DNA from: Erythroxylum novogranatense | Lineage: Eukaryota > Streptophyta > Magnoliopsida > Malpighiales > Erythroxylaceae | Length of the DNA: 64,000 nucleotides | Direction: 5' to 3' | Assembly (NCBI GenBank): GCA_029891385.1 | Contig: CM057234.1 | Location: 26,212,350 to 26,276,349, forward strand | Shown: one piece after another, positions 34,205 through 44,647 of the stretch | Layout of the letters: each line of letters opens with the position of its first letter | Position numbering within the stretch: the first letter of the stretch is position 1 | Program-made: the position numbers and the translations under genes | The notes under the pieces: model-generated | Seen by the model: only the letters and a program-made list of their open reading frames with translations | The model's database searches: none | What the model was told of the DNA's origin: nothing

Positions 34205-34445
34205 TCTTCTGAATCTACTATCCAAGATCAACCCTATGCCATTTAAATATGATCACAAATTTTAGTGAATCCATTTAAGTATGGCTACAAATTTTAGTGG
34301 ATCCCAGCAAAATTTGTGGCCATACTTAAATGACACGGGGTTAATCTTGGGTAGTGAGGATAGAGAATTTGATCAAATTCCCTATCTCTACTACCTAAGA
34401 TTAACCCTGTGCTATTTAAGCACGACCACAAATTTTATTAGCCTC
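34205..34445. repeat. Foldback/MITE-like composite with three related units
   Basis: 34272-34332 is a hairpin in which CATTTAAGTATGGC...ACAAATTTT pairs with AAAATTTGTGGCCATACTTAAATG. The flanking CCAAGATCAACCCTATG (34222) pairs with the reverse of GGGGTTAATCTTGGG (34337). A third unit in direct orientation, CTAAGATTAACCCTGTGCTATTTAAG...CCACAAATTTTA, lies at 34400-34440. This looks like a MITE that inserted into or recombined with another copy. Confidence 0.75.
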
Positions 34446-34499
34446 AGATTCAATAAATCTGCTCACTCGCCCGGATATCAACAATAATCTATTCTAATT

Positions 34500-34560
34500 T
34501 GACTTTGACTTTGACTTGATTATAAAGTAATAAACTTGACTTTGACTTTGACTGACTATA
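34500..34560. repeat. TTGACTT tandem motif cluster
   Basis: Eight or so TTGAC/TTTGACT units in 60 bp, in two blocks (about 34498-34517 and 34533-34553). TTGAC(C/T) is the WRKY-binding W-box core. With no intact gene next to it, a regulatory role is only a possibility. Confidence 0.5.
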
Positions 34561-36223
34561 AACTTTTATTAAGCTTAGTGAAAGTAATAAACTTAATTTA
34601 AATTAAAAAATTTAGTTATTTTTGAGACGGTAGTTATATGCTAGAAAGACTCGTCAGCCAATTTCTTAAGTTGTGCGGTTGAATTGGTTTGCTACTTTCA
34701 TATACAACCCATTTAGACATAAAAATCTCCGATGATCACACACGAAGCGGTAAGACGTGAAAATTGGACAGAAGGTGAATCCAACTTCCATACAGTTTTT
34801 CGTTAGAAAAATCTGCACAAGCATAGCTATACGTTGCAGCTTATCTGTGTTGTTTATGAATCTTGTAGAAGTTAACATAGCCAAGGAAGATTAGAAAAGA
34901 ATATTTCACCTCTTGCTAAAATTTACAAGGTTCCTGTTCCTCTGTTTTACAATGTTATCTCCTGTGGGGATACTGCAATTGTTTTTGCATTCCCTCGAAC
35001 ATATCCTCCAAAGATGACTCTAGTCATCAGCGCTGTACTTAATGTGGTTATCACTTACATGATAACTATGCCTTCCAACAAATGATCGATAAGCAAGAAT
35101 CACCTTGTTAGATATTGAAATTCTCAGGTCTTTTCGTAGTTGATCATCGGGGATGGACCATCCTTTCTGGTTCTTGTAAACCTCCTCAAATGCAAGATAA
35201 AAGCTCCGGAGCTTCTCCTTTAGAAGAGTTTTCCAGACAGAATTAGAGCTGGGAAATCCCCTCATCCTTCAACAAACCAAGGACGGAACTCCAAGTAACT
35301 CTCTCGTAATTCCAGGCATGCTGTTGCACTTTCCAGTTGCGCTTGCGAATCCAATCATCTCCAAAGATAAGCCTAAGTTCTGAATTCTTAACCTTTTGAG
35401 CCATGTAGTGAATGTTATTGATTAGGAATACCTGTCGCAAAGAAGGATTTTTGTACAACTTAGCCTTATCCTCGATGTTTCGTTCTAGAATTGAAACAAT
35501 TGATAGGAAGTGACAAGCCATTGGGGTAATAGCGCATGCATCTTCACTTGTGCTCTCTTCTCCCAGGGCTGGACTCTTATCAGGACAAGTTTCAACAGCA
35601 TCCTCTCTACTGTGGTCTTCCAGGAGCAGATTAAGTGTCTCATGGTAGTCAGTAAGGGTTCTGACGTAGTTCATCACATATTTTGTTGAAGGATGAATTC
35701 CGCCTGTAGCAAGAGGCGTTGTTGACGTACATGTTGCAACAGCATTCTCAAATTCAAGGAATGCTGCCCTTACTGCATCACCCAATCTCCTTAAAACCTC
35801 ATGGAATTCGGTTCTTACAGAAGAATCAGCCTCATCAGAGTATAAAGAATCTATATCAGGAAGCAAATCTTCTAGGACTTTATACATTTCAAGAATGGAA
35901 TACAACTTCTCTGTTTTGTGTGGCCCAATAGATATGGCTTCCCCAAAATTCAAAAGCTGAAACATTGAAGGCTTTGAAGCTTCAGAAAAGCACATCAAAT
36001 TTACTCCAAGGTCACCAAAAACTTGTTCACTAAGCCATTTCTCACCCATAAGATAGATGCGCACAAAAGTTTTCATTGCTCGCGCCCATCTCTTCATCGT
36101 GGCACTTAGGTTGCCCCACTCCAATTTTAGAACATCCCCAATGCTCATTTTCTCCATCTCAAGAACAAATAAGCATTCATCCAACACATCCCTTCGAACG
36201 TTTATATATGCTTGCAAACATTA

Positions 36224-36472
36224 TGTTGTTTTTATAGAGCTCAAGCATAATAAGTGAATTAAAGAGAAGAGAAGAAAATATTTTGTCGTAGAACACTCAT
36301 ATTTTTATTGAATAAAAACTTGTCTATTTATACAGCTTTTCTCTAATTTAAATTCAAAAATAAGATAATATCTAATCTAATCCAGCATAGAATAAAATCT
36401 AATTTATTTGATGGTTATCCCAATAATATCTCTAATAATATCGTTGACTGTTTCAAAGTCACATATTCAACA
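36224..36472 (-). repeat. 3' LTR of gag-only element 1
   Basis: 249 bp, TGTTGTTTTTATAGAGCTC to CATATTCAACA, matching 37513-37761 with few substitutions. Confidence 0.92.
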
Positions 36473-36529
36473 CTCCTCCTTGACTTTGATACTGCAAAGC
36501 TTTAATGTCAAAATAATTCATCCTCTTGA

Positions 36530-37405
36530 TGTACTGCTTTTGCCTGTTCATTTTGTGACTTGCAAATTTTCTCCATATGTCCAATTTGTCCACATTTTCT
36601 GCATTTGATATTAGGCCTCCACCATCTTCTTTGTGGGTGATTTGTTTTTTTTGCAATGTGGGCATGGTGGATATGACTCATCATTGTTTCTGTTGTTGTT
36701 GTTGTCGATCTTGTTGAAACTCTTGTTTTTGTCTTCTCCTGAATTTTTTTCTTTTGCTAGCAGAGCACCTTCAACGATTCCTTCTTCTCTCATCATCCTC
36801 CTTTATTCTTGTGCCTGTAGTGCATTTACTAATTCTGCCAAAGACATGCTTGATAGATCCTTAGCTTCTTCCAATGCAGAAATTTTAGATTCATATTTTT
36901 CAGGTAAGGTTACAAGAACTTTTTGCACTATTCTTTCATCGGAAAAATCCTTACCTAATAACCTAACCTTGTTTACTATACCAAGCAACTTGTCGGAATA
37001 TTCTTTAATAGTTTCTGACTCTTTCATCTTCAGCATTTCAAATTCTCTGATCAAGTTGAGAACTTGCATGTTCTTTGTTCTTTCATTGCCTTCGTATTCC
37101 TTTTTGAGATAATCCCAGATATCCTTTGTTGACTCTAGATTCATAATCCTTGTGAATATAATGTTTGAAACAGCAGAAAACAAACAGGCTTTTGCTTTCG
37201 ACTTCTTGTTTTTCCTTTCTTTGTGCATCTTGATTTGAGTCATTGTAGGATTAGTTGGCAATGGAGGCACTTCATAGTCTTCCTCCACAGCTTCCCAAAC
37301 ATCCATAGCATCAAGATGAGCTTTCATTCGAACAGCCCAAATTTGATAGTTTTCACCATCAAAAATTGGTGGTGCGCCTTGAGACAGTTGTAATTCAATC
37401 TCCAT
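36530..37405 (-). CDS. Copia-type Gag with zinc knuckle, element 1 (frameshifted C-terminus)
   Basis: ATG at 37405. The main open frame (37405-36803, 200 codons) has the UBN2/DUF4219 capsid pattern: FDGENYQIWAVRMKAHLDAM, WEAVEEDYEVPPLP, TKDIWDYLKKEYEGNER, IREFEMLKMKESETIKEY, and LPEKYESKISALEE. After the TAA at 36803 the coding continues (MMREEGIVEGALLAKEKN, CPHCKK). After a further shift comes a CCHC knuckle CRKCGQIGHMEKIC at about 36592-36550. Gag packages RNA into particles; with no pol, any mobility would be in trans. At least two lesions disrupt the C-terminus. Confidence 0.85.
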
Positions 37406-37500
37406 TGCTTGAAGATGATTGTAATTCTTATTGTAATTCTGGGTTGTAAATCAGGTTTGTATTTTTGTTTCACTCATCTCACAGGTCCCTCAAGACAAAT

Positions 37501-37512
37501 GCTCTGATACCA
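37501..37512 (-). promoter_or_regulatory. Primer binding site of gag-only element 1
   Basis: Minus strand TGGTATCAGAGC, directly abutting the 5' LTR; complementary to tRNA-iMet. Confidence 0.92.
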
Positions 37513-37761
37513 TGTTATTTTTATAGAGCTCAAGCATAATAAGTTAATAAAAGAGAAGAGAAGAAAATGTTTTGTCGTAGAACACTCATATTTTTATTGA
37601 ATAGAAACTTATCTATTTATACAGCTTTTCTCTAATTCAAATTCAAAAATAAGATAATATCTAATCTAATACAGCATAGAATAAAATCTAATTTATTTGA
37701 TGGTTATCCCAATAATATCTCTAATAATATCTTTGACTGTTTCAAAGTCACATATTCAACA
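37513..37761 (-). repeat. 5' LTR of gag-only element 1
   Basis: 249 bp, partner of 36224-36472, followed by CATTC, the less mutated copy of the target duplication. Confidence 0.92.
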
Positions 37762-38506
37762 CATTCATGACCATAGTTGGATTTGAACATAACATTTGCA
37801 GTACATCTGAGGTCATGAATCTTATCTTGATGAACCAGATCAATGGTGAATTCTTCTGAGGTTCTGTTGAGACTATCTCAGTGAAGTGATTCATCCCCAT
37901 CAAAGACAACTGACCCCACATCTGCAAATTCCTCTTCACTTGACCCAAAAGATAGAAGATCTGGGTCATAAGGCTGACTGTTTTCAACGAGAATGTTCTT
38001 GAACTCTTCTTCAAGCCTTGCCATCACCATCTGAAGAACATTATGAGCTCTCAGTAACATCTCCTTTACCCCATCCTCATTGCTCAGGGACAAAGCTTCC
38101 AATTTTTCAGTCAATGTTCTGGCTTCATCAACAACATTTAGATACTTTGTAGCTTCATCAGGACCACGTTCCCATATTATAGATTGGTCGGCCTCCCAAT
38201 TTAAAACCTTTGCCTGAATATCATTTAGTGGTCCTTCAAAGTCACTTATTTTGTCAAACTCCTCCTGACAGATTAAAGCCATGGAAGATAATTGAGAACC
38301 TAAATCAGAGAAAACCTTCTTTTCGTCATTTGTAACCGTAGCGACCAAGTTTTCTTCCGTTTCTACTTCTACTTCTGGAGTTATAGGCTCAAAGTTCCCC
38401 ATAATAAATGAGAAACTGGCAGCTGTTAATTACCAACCACACAACAACTCCAAATCCAAAGTTTGCTTCTCTGAAGAAATCCTCACCAGCATGCTCAATC
38501 AGGTCC

Positions 38507-38757
38507 TGTTGGTTTATTTAATGTATAGAAGATAGATATATGGAGAAGTTTCTCATTTATTTCATGTCAGCTTTGAGTTTAAATAGTTGAAAAAGCTAAC
38601 AAGAATTTAGAAAAATAAGATATTCTAATCATGATCCCTAAAAATCACATAACAGATAACAATCCCTTTATAATAGGATTACATATTGACTTGGATTTTT
38701 ATTTAAAATGAAAAACATAACAATCACATGCATAAATTTAAAACAAACATTCTAACA
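38507..38757 (-). repeat. 3' LTR of gag-only element 2
   Basis: 251 bp, TGTTGGTTTATTTAATG to CATTCTAACA, matching the split LTR at 39811-41417. Confidence 0.92.
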
Positions 38758-38829
38758 CTCCTCCTTGCTTTAAAGTTTGCAAAGTTTTAATATCAAAATA
38801 ATTCATCCTCCTCAAGTTGACCGTTTATA

Positions 38830-39668
38830 GCTTGATTGGCTTCTTTCACATTTTGTTGCGCCTTACATATCCTTTCAACATGTCCTAATTGACCACACTT
38901 GTTGCATCTTACATCCGCCTCCACCAACACTTGTGTTCGATGATTTGTTTTCGCAATACTGAACATGGTGGAAAACTTTGAGCATTGTTGTTATTAATCC
39001 TCTTTTGTTGTATGATTTTACCGAAAAGCGCCTTCCACAATTCCTTCTTGCCTCATGAGTCTCCTTTGTTCTTGTGCCTGTAATGCACTTAACAATTCTG
39101 CCAAACTGATTTTTGCCAAATCCTTTGAGTTTTCGAGTGATGAAATCGTAGCCTCAAATCTTTCTGGAATGGTTACTAGAATTTTTTGAACTATTCTAGA
39201 ATCATCAAAATTAGAACCAAGAAATCTTACGTTATTGGCAATGGCAATGTGCCTGTCGGAGTAATCTTTGATCGTTTCTGACTCCTTCATTTTTTGTATC
39301 TCAAATTCTCTAATCAAGTTGAGCATTTGCATTCCTTTGATTCTTTCATTCCCTGCATATTCTTCTTTTAAGAAATCCCAAATTTCTTTACTCGTCTTGA
39401 GCGTCATAATTCTGGAAAAAATTGTTGGTGTGACTCCAGAAAACAAGCAAGCTTTTGCTTTGGATTTCCTCTGTTTCTTTTCTTTGTGAATTTTGATTTG
39501 AGCCACCGTTGGATTTGTAGGCAACTCCGGAACGTCGTAGTCTTCATCTACAGCTTCTCACAAGTCATTCGCTTCAAGAAAGGCCTCCATTCGAATAGCC
39601 CAACTTAGATAATTTCTTCCATCAAACACTGGCAAAGTAATGACAGTGAACGATGATTCTGAATCCAT
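38830..39668 (-). pseudogene. Copia-type Gag with zinc knuckle, element 2
   Basis: ATG at 39668 gives MDSESSFTVITLPVFDGRNY and LSWAIRMEAFLEANDL, then TGA (39558-39560) where the family has Trp. After that the frame is open from about 39557 to 39018 (EIWDFLKEEYAGNERIKGMQ, IREFEIQKMKESETIKDY, IPERFEATISSLENSKDL). The tail continues in shifted frames to a CCHC knuckle CNKCGQLGHVERIC near 38910-38870. Its close similarity to the Gag of element 1 shows one family or sister families. The stop and frameshifts make it inactive as it stands. Confidence 0.85.
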
Positions 39669-39710
39669 TATTGTGTGGTTTTGATTTGTATTGTGGGAAA
39701 GCGTAGAATG

Positions 39711-39770
39711 AGTTATGGGTTATGGTTATGGTTATGGTTATGGGTTATGGTTATAGGTTATGGTTATAGG
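39711..39770. repeat. (GGTTAT)n microsatellite in gag leader
   Basis: About nine GGTTAT or GGGTTAT units between the primer site and the gag start of element 2. It resembles telomere repeat in look only; the unit is not TTTAGGG. Confidence 0.85.
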
Positions 39771-39796
39771 TTTGTAGGTCCCTTAAGATCAAGAGA

Positions 39797-39808
39797 GCTC
39801 TGATACCA
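39797..39808 (-). promoter_or_regulatory. Primer binding site of gag-only element 2
   Basis: Minus strand TGGTATCAGAGC, two bases from the 5' LTR. Confidence 0.92.
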
Positions 39809-39810
39809 AT

Positions 39811-41417
39811 TGTTGGTTTTTTTAATGTATAGAATAGAGATATATGGAGAAGTTCCTCATTTATTTCATATCAGTTTTGAGTTTAAATAGCTGAAAAAGC
39901 TAACAAGAATTTAAAAAAATAAGCTATTCTAATTGTTAAGCCAATTACAATGCATTTAAGTTGGACTTAAATTTGGTTGATTTGTGAAAATTGTGTTCAT
40001 AAATTAATGGAATTATTTGTTAAATGTCCACAGGTGGTTGCCAATACCAAAAAGACGAAAAAGGATCAAAAAGATGAAAAATATGTAAAGAAATTCGAAA
40101 ATTCTAGTCTGGCCGAAATTCAAGATTGGGCGTGGGCACACCTAAGGTCAAGATCCTAATACTGCAGATTTTTCAGAAGATTGTCTCCAATTAGGACAAA
40201 ATCGCCGAAGATCTTCTAGAGTCCTTTTCAAGAAGTTTCCCACCTAAATTAGAAGACTATCTACTTGAGACAAAATCCAATCAAGATATGGAGATTCACG
40301 TCAATTAGGGAAATTGGGAGCTTGCAGTGGATATAAATACATGTATAGGGGCTAGAGGAGGGCATTCGAGCATTAGTAGGTTTTAGGGTAGGTTTAGGTT
40401 AGGTTTCTTTGCTGCATTTTTCTGGGTTTATTGTTCTTTACATTATGCATATTTTCACTTAGGATTATCGTTACTTTCATTAAAAGACCAATTATGGATA
40501 CAATTTCTTTTGTTGTTTTCTTTGATTTCAATTCAAGTATGAGTAGTTAATTTTCTTATCTTAGTTTAGGGATCCATGTTACATGTTATTTTGGTCAGAT
40601 TATTTGGATGTTTTTCATGATTGTTAATGAACATTGAATATTTTCAGATCTATTCTTTCTAATTGGATTTGTTGGTTTCTAGGAGCACTACTAGAGATTA
40701 ATTGATTCAACGGCTAGATTAACGAAATATGATGTTCAGTTTCGGTAATCATAAGTAGCAATTATGATTATCTTCTCCACGTTAGAGTCAGAAAATTCTA
40801 AGAAAATATTCGCTTGATTGATTGCATGTCGTACATGTTTATCACTTGTCATTGGTTCTTAATGCTATTATTCAATTTACCTATGATCGTATCTAGGTTA
40901 TTGTTTAATAAGATTGCTAGAATACATGTTTCTAGTCATTACACTTAAAAGAGAATTTCCCCCAATGAATGTTTATTAATAATTGTAATTTTATGTCGAG
41001 GATCCATAATAGCGTGATAACATCGGTGACCCAAAATCAAGGTATTTTTCTCATTGATTTTTCAGATTTAATTATTGCTTTTGATTTGTGATTTTTCTCT
41101 TTTATTTTTATTATTGCCGTGACAAAACCCCCTCTTTAATTTTGTTATTTTTTTCCGTTTAAACTAGCTAACCTTTACCGTTAGAAATTCCTCGTGGGAA
41201 CAATATCCACTTACCGCTACTACATTAATTTGTTTTAACGGAAGTGATTTCTTTTATATTTGGTTGCAGGCGACAGCATCACCACTAATCATGATCCCTA
41301 AAAATCACATAACAGATAACAATCCCTTTATAATAGGATTACATATTGACTTGGACTTTTATTTAAAATGAAAAACATAACAATCACATGCATAAATTTA
41401 AAGCAAACATTCTAACA
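39811..41417 (-). repeat. 5' LTR of gag-only element 2, split
   Basis: Left piece 39811-39933, right piece 41290-41417; together 251 bp after removing the insertion and one CTAAT. The join matches the uninterrupted LTR at 38507-38757. Confidence 0.92.
39934..41284. mobile_element. 1351-bp TG...CA insertion, probable solo LTR
   Basis: Ends TGTTAAGCC and GCATCACCA, flanked by a perfect CTAAT duplication (39929-39933, 41285-41289). No coding frame, no internal repeat pair, no primer site. It has a TATA-like GGATATAAATACATG near 40329, and near its right end a CTCGTGGGAACAATATCCACTT block like those at the ends of many plant gypsy LTRs. This fits a solo LTR left by recombination between two LTRs, in plus orientation. 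Confidence 0.8.
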
Positions 41418-41422
41418 GGTCC

Positions 41423-42426
41423 CAAAATTCGAGCAGCAGCGCAACCCAAGATCCTTCAATAACACAGTCAAAATGAATGCCATAGACCCATAATCTAGAT
41501 ATCTAGAAATTGATGTCAACGAACAAAACGAACTTCAATACGATATAGGATCAGAAAACAAAGCAAAGGTGCGACAACATAGTTGGAAAACATCCAACGA
41601 CAACCGAAGGTTTATGATCGTAACACTAACATGAAAGACACACTACAAGCAAAGATGGAAAGGAAAACTAGAAAAAAAAAAGTTTGAATCAAACCTCAGA
41701 AAGAGCACCAATTAAGATGTAAACTCCAGTAACAGCAAAGCAGAGAAAGAAAATTAAGAACTCTAGGTGAAGTGTAGGGGCAGTACAAAGAACCGAACCA
41801 CGCTTGGATTGCTTTGGTTTAGTTTTTAATTAGTCTGCAGATCTCTCTCTCCCACATACGTTTTTAGTTAGTCTGAAAGAAGAAAAGTTTATTCTTTTGT
41901 ATTGTCAGCTATCTCACTTTTTGTGTTTTTTGTCCTTCTGATGTCCATTTATATTCTGTGGTTTACAGGTCCGAGGCATGACATATTCCTTGTTGACTTG
42001 CGCTTGTTGTCCGCCATTCTCTCTTAGAATTAGAATATTCAAGGATGGAGTTTCCAAGTGGGCTCTCTCTCAATCTGCCTCTCTCTGTCTCCACTTCATT
42101 GATTCCAATCCAAATTGCTGGCCGAAAAGTTTGTATCCCACACCATTGGCGACAATGATATATGATATGAGGTCGTAAACATACCTCCTATGAACCAAAA
42201 GAAGGGGCCTGAGGTTGTAGAAATAGCCAGATGAGGTGGATAACTTATTTTTGAAGTGAAGCATGGCGCCCTGAAAATTTTTGAGTTGAGAAGACATTCA
42301 AGCGGGCTTCTTTCAAAACAATTGGGATACGTGGCTAAATCCTATTATAAATTACATGAAGTCAGTCTTTGCTTCCACCAGATTATTAATCAAAACTGAC
42401 TTTCCTAAGTTTTTGAGTTAGCCGCA
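41423..42426. other. Former EXO70 upstream region and spacer, no gene
   Basis: 41423-41830 continues the sequence interrupted at 38502 and would have been EXO70 upstream DNA. 41830-42426 holds short open frames on both strands that match nothing I recognise. Confidence 0.45.
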
Positions 42427-42794
42427 TCAGACCGCTTTTGGAGAGGCAAATTTCCATCAGGTTGCCATCATTGAAGAAACTCTTGAGGGCTTATACGCTG
42501 CTTCAGGTGTTTCAAAAGTCTAGGATGCTTTTCTTCAGCAGGACTTCACCTCTATGTTTGAGAAATTACTTCATGGGCGGAAAACTAAGGCCACTTACAA
42601 TGCTATCATTGACCTTGTTTGGCAGTCAAACTGTCTGAATCTTGCTGGAATCCTATCTCATGCCCATTCCCAGCTGCATAATTCGAACTGCCCTTTTACC
42701 TAGAGATACACCTAATAAAAGTGAAGATTATCTTTCGTTTCATTTGGTCAACGTCACCTCCATCTCATTCTCATTAATGGGGACATATTGTGAC
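42427..42794 (+). pseudogene. LINE reverse transcriptase, thumb region
   Basis: Frame from 42422: HQTAFGEANFHQVAII, EETLEGLYAASGVSKV, stop, then KLLHGRKTKATYNAIIDLVW and LNLAGILSHAHSQL. This is the region in plant LINEs just after the catalytic FADD box (fL.rGRk...y..iidrv...l..W......LSlAGRi...). One in-frame TAG and later frame changes. It ends at the GTGAC duplication of the copia element. Confidence 0.72.
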
Positions 42795-42983
42795 TAAAGA
42801 GACTTGAATTGATTGTTATTCACACGCTTGATGAAATCATTTTACAAGAGGGTATTTATAATTACAGTGAAGACTAAATAACAACCTAATAAATAACAAT
42901 CTGATAATATCTATTTGTTACAACAAACTAAGGATATGTAAGGACTTGATCAATGTGAATCTTGGTCGAACTTATTCTTATCA
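42795..42983 (-). repeat. 3' LTR of the copia element
   Basis: 189 bp, matching 47218-47404 with a 2-base length difference (CACACGCTTGATG against CACGCTTAATG) and few substitutions. Confidence 0.93.
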
Positions 42984-43990
42984 TGCCCCCGCAAGATGAA
43001 GTCGCCGCTAGAGACGTTCATCATGTTACGAAAGGCTTCAAACTTGCATCGTGAGATTGGCTTCGTTAGAGCATCAGCAATTTGGTCATGCGTTGAAACA
43101 TGAGAAACACGAAGGCAGTCACGTTGTACTTGTTCCCTAACAAAGTGATAATCAAGGGACAGATGTTTCATTCTCGAGTGGAAAACCGGGTTGGAGCAAA
43201 CGTATGTGGCTCCAACGTTGTCGCAAAATATAACAGGAGAAGATGAGGGAGCCATTCGAAGTTCATGAAGGAGATTTTTAAGCCACATAAGTTCAGACGC
43301 AGTAGTTGCAACAGCCCGATATTTGGCTTCCGTGGATGAGCGTGCGACAGTTCGCTGTCTTTTAGAGCACCACGAGATCAGTGTACCGCCAAAGTAGATT
43401 ACATAAGCTGAGGTCGACGTTCAAGAATCCACATCTCCGCCCCAATCTGCATCACTATAGGCATGTAGTCGGAGATGTTGGGGCTTGCAGAGTTGTAAGC
43501 CAAAATTGTGAGTATGCTTCAGATACCGTAACGTCCGCTTCAACTGTCGAAAATGAGTTTCGGATGGTTTGTGCATAAACTGAGACAATCTGTTTATAGC
43601 AAAGCTGAGATCCGACCTGGTGAGTGTGACATATTGAAGGGCCCCAAGAATACTCCGAAACAAAGTGTCATCTGCAGAAGCCGAGCCATCATTGAGTCGA
43701 AGAGTAGTCGAGGTACACAGTGGCGTAGAGCAAGGGTTGCAATCAACCATATTGAACTTAATCAGTAGATGATGGATGTACCGTTGTTGAGATAGAAATA
43801 GGCCACCATTAGTCGGAATCAGTTCAATGCCCAGAAAATACGAAGGAGTGCCCAAATTTTTTAATGAGAACTTATTAGAGATGGTAGATATGAAACGCTG
43901 CAAGTGGATCTCGGAACTTCCGGTTAGTAATAGATCATCAACATAAACCAAAAAATACATCAGAATATTGCCATGGGAGTAGATGAACAA
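42984..43990 (-). pseudogene. Copia RT C-terminal half and RNase H
   Basis: 43990-43421: catalytic YVDDLLLTG, then FSLKNLGTPSYFLGIEL, LFLSQQRYIHHLL and SDADWGGDVDS. The last is the start of RNase H, with its Asp and the DW motif. A TGA at 43421-43423 follows, after which the frame continues (SWCSKRQRTVARSSTEAKYR). 43288-42950: MWLKNLLHELRMA, FCDNVGATYVCSNPVFHSR, HLSLDYHFVREQV and HDQIADALTKP, the conserved RNase H end. Without the stop the domain would be complete. Confidence 0.92.
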
Positions 43991-44053
43991 GGAAGTGTCA
44001 CTTGTGCTTGTAACAAAATCGTACGAGATGAGAAACTGCCGAAGTTCCTGGTA

Positions 44054-44520
44054 TCAGGCCCGAGGCGATTGTTTAAGGCCATATAAAGCCTTTTGAAGTC
44101 GACATACATGGTTTGGATAGTCTGGGTGTACAAAGCCAAGTGGTTGCTTCATGTAGACCGTTTCTGTCAAATGACCTTGTAGAAATGTGTTGTTCACATC
44201 CATCTGGTGCAACGGCCATGAGTGTGCAAGCGAGAGAAGCAGGATGACTTTGATTGTCTGATGTTTAACCACAGGCGAAAAAGTTTCTTTGTAGTCAATA
44301 CCTGGACACTGGGCAAAACCTTTGGCAACCAAACGAGACTTATATCTGGCAATGGACCCATCGGGATTCCGTTTTGTCCGAAAAATCCATGTGCAACCAA
44401 TAACATTCTGTGCAGTCGATGCAGGTACTAATGTCCATGTACCATTTTTTATGAGTGCATCATATTCCGATGAAACCGAAGCACACCAATGGGGTAGTTT
44501 TAGAGCTTAGGTAATGGTCC
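44054..44520 (-). pseudogene. Copia RT N-terminal half
   Basis: MVAKGFAQCPGIDYKETFSP, then SWPLHQMDVNNTFLQGHLTE (first catalytic Asp, with the usual DVNNAFL changed to DVNNTFL) and YGLKQSPRA. TGA at 44054-44056 sits where the family has Trp. Upstream (44406-44340) the frame of the preceding linker is shifted. Confidence 0.9.
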
Positions 44521-44647
44521 TAGGTTCATCTAAGCTCGGTAATGAGTGTTTGGAGGTGACAAATGTTTTTGGTTTGTAGATGTTGTTTTGGGAACGAGTG
44601 GTCATGCGGTGGGTGCGTGGTGATTCGGGTGAATCAGGTTCAGAGGG

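Larger units (their letters stand above)
36224..37761 (-). mobile_element. Gag-only (TR-GAG-type) Ty1/copia-derived element 1, inside EXO70
   Basis: LTRs of 249 bp each (36224-36472 and 37513-37761), TG...CA ends, primer site TGGTATCAGAGC on the minus strand at 37501-37512, purine tract AAGGAGGAG before the left LTR. The target duplication is CATTA/CATTC (one base changed) and interrupts the EXO70 codon series Y-G-H-E-C. Only about 1040 bp lie between the LTRs, holding gag and no protease, integrase or RT. Such LTR elements with gag alone are known as TR-GAG elements and would depend on a partner's enzymes. Confidence 0.92.
34955..38402 (-). pseudogene. EXO70: EXO70 exocyst subunit pseudogene, split by an LTR element
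   Basis: The gene is single-exon in form. The N-terminal part is 38402-37762 (MGNFEPITPEVEVETEEN onward, with helices such as ARLEEEFKNIL). The C-terminal part is 36223-34955. Recognisable EXO70 stretches are YINVRRDVLDECLFVLEMEK, TEFHEVLRRLGDAVRAAFLE, KYVMNYVRTLTDYHETLNLL and LRKDLRISISNKVILAYRSF. EXO70 is a helical-rod subunit of the exocyst, which tethers secretory vesicles at the plasma membrane. Four lesions are seen: TGA at 37878-37880, a gag-only LTR element at 36224-37761, an extra base in the C run at 35258-35261, and a 1-base loss before the stop at 35020-35022. Beyond the last lesion the expected C-terminus (DMFEGMQKQL) is still readable. The subclass looks B or E type; I cannot decide. 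Confidence 0.92.
38507..41417 (-). mobile_element. Gag-only (TR-GAG-type) Ty1/copia-derived element 2, upstream of EXO70
   Basis: Perfect duplication GGTCC (38502-38506, 41418-41422). LTRs are 38507-38757 and 39811-41417, the latter split by a 1351-bp insertion; both are 251 bp once that is removed. The primer site on the minus strand is at 39797-39808 and the purine tract AAGGAGGAG sits before the 3' LTR. The internal region of 1053 bp holds gag only. It inserted about 100 bp upstream of the EXO70 start codon, in the same orientation as element 1. Its Gag is clearly related to that of element 1. Confidence 0.93.

Noticed and set aside
35719..35931. Plus-strand 70-codon frame opposite EXO70
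   Set aside because: Shadow of the EXO70 coding sequence on the other strand.
39711..39770. Interstitial telomere repeat
   Set aside because: The unit is GGTTAT/GGGTTAT, not the plant TTTAGGG repeat, and it sits in a retroelement leader.
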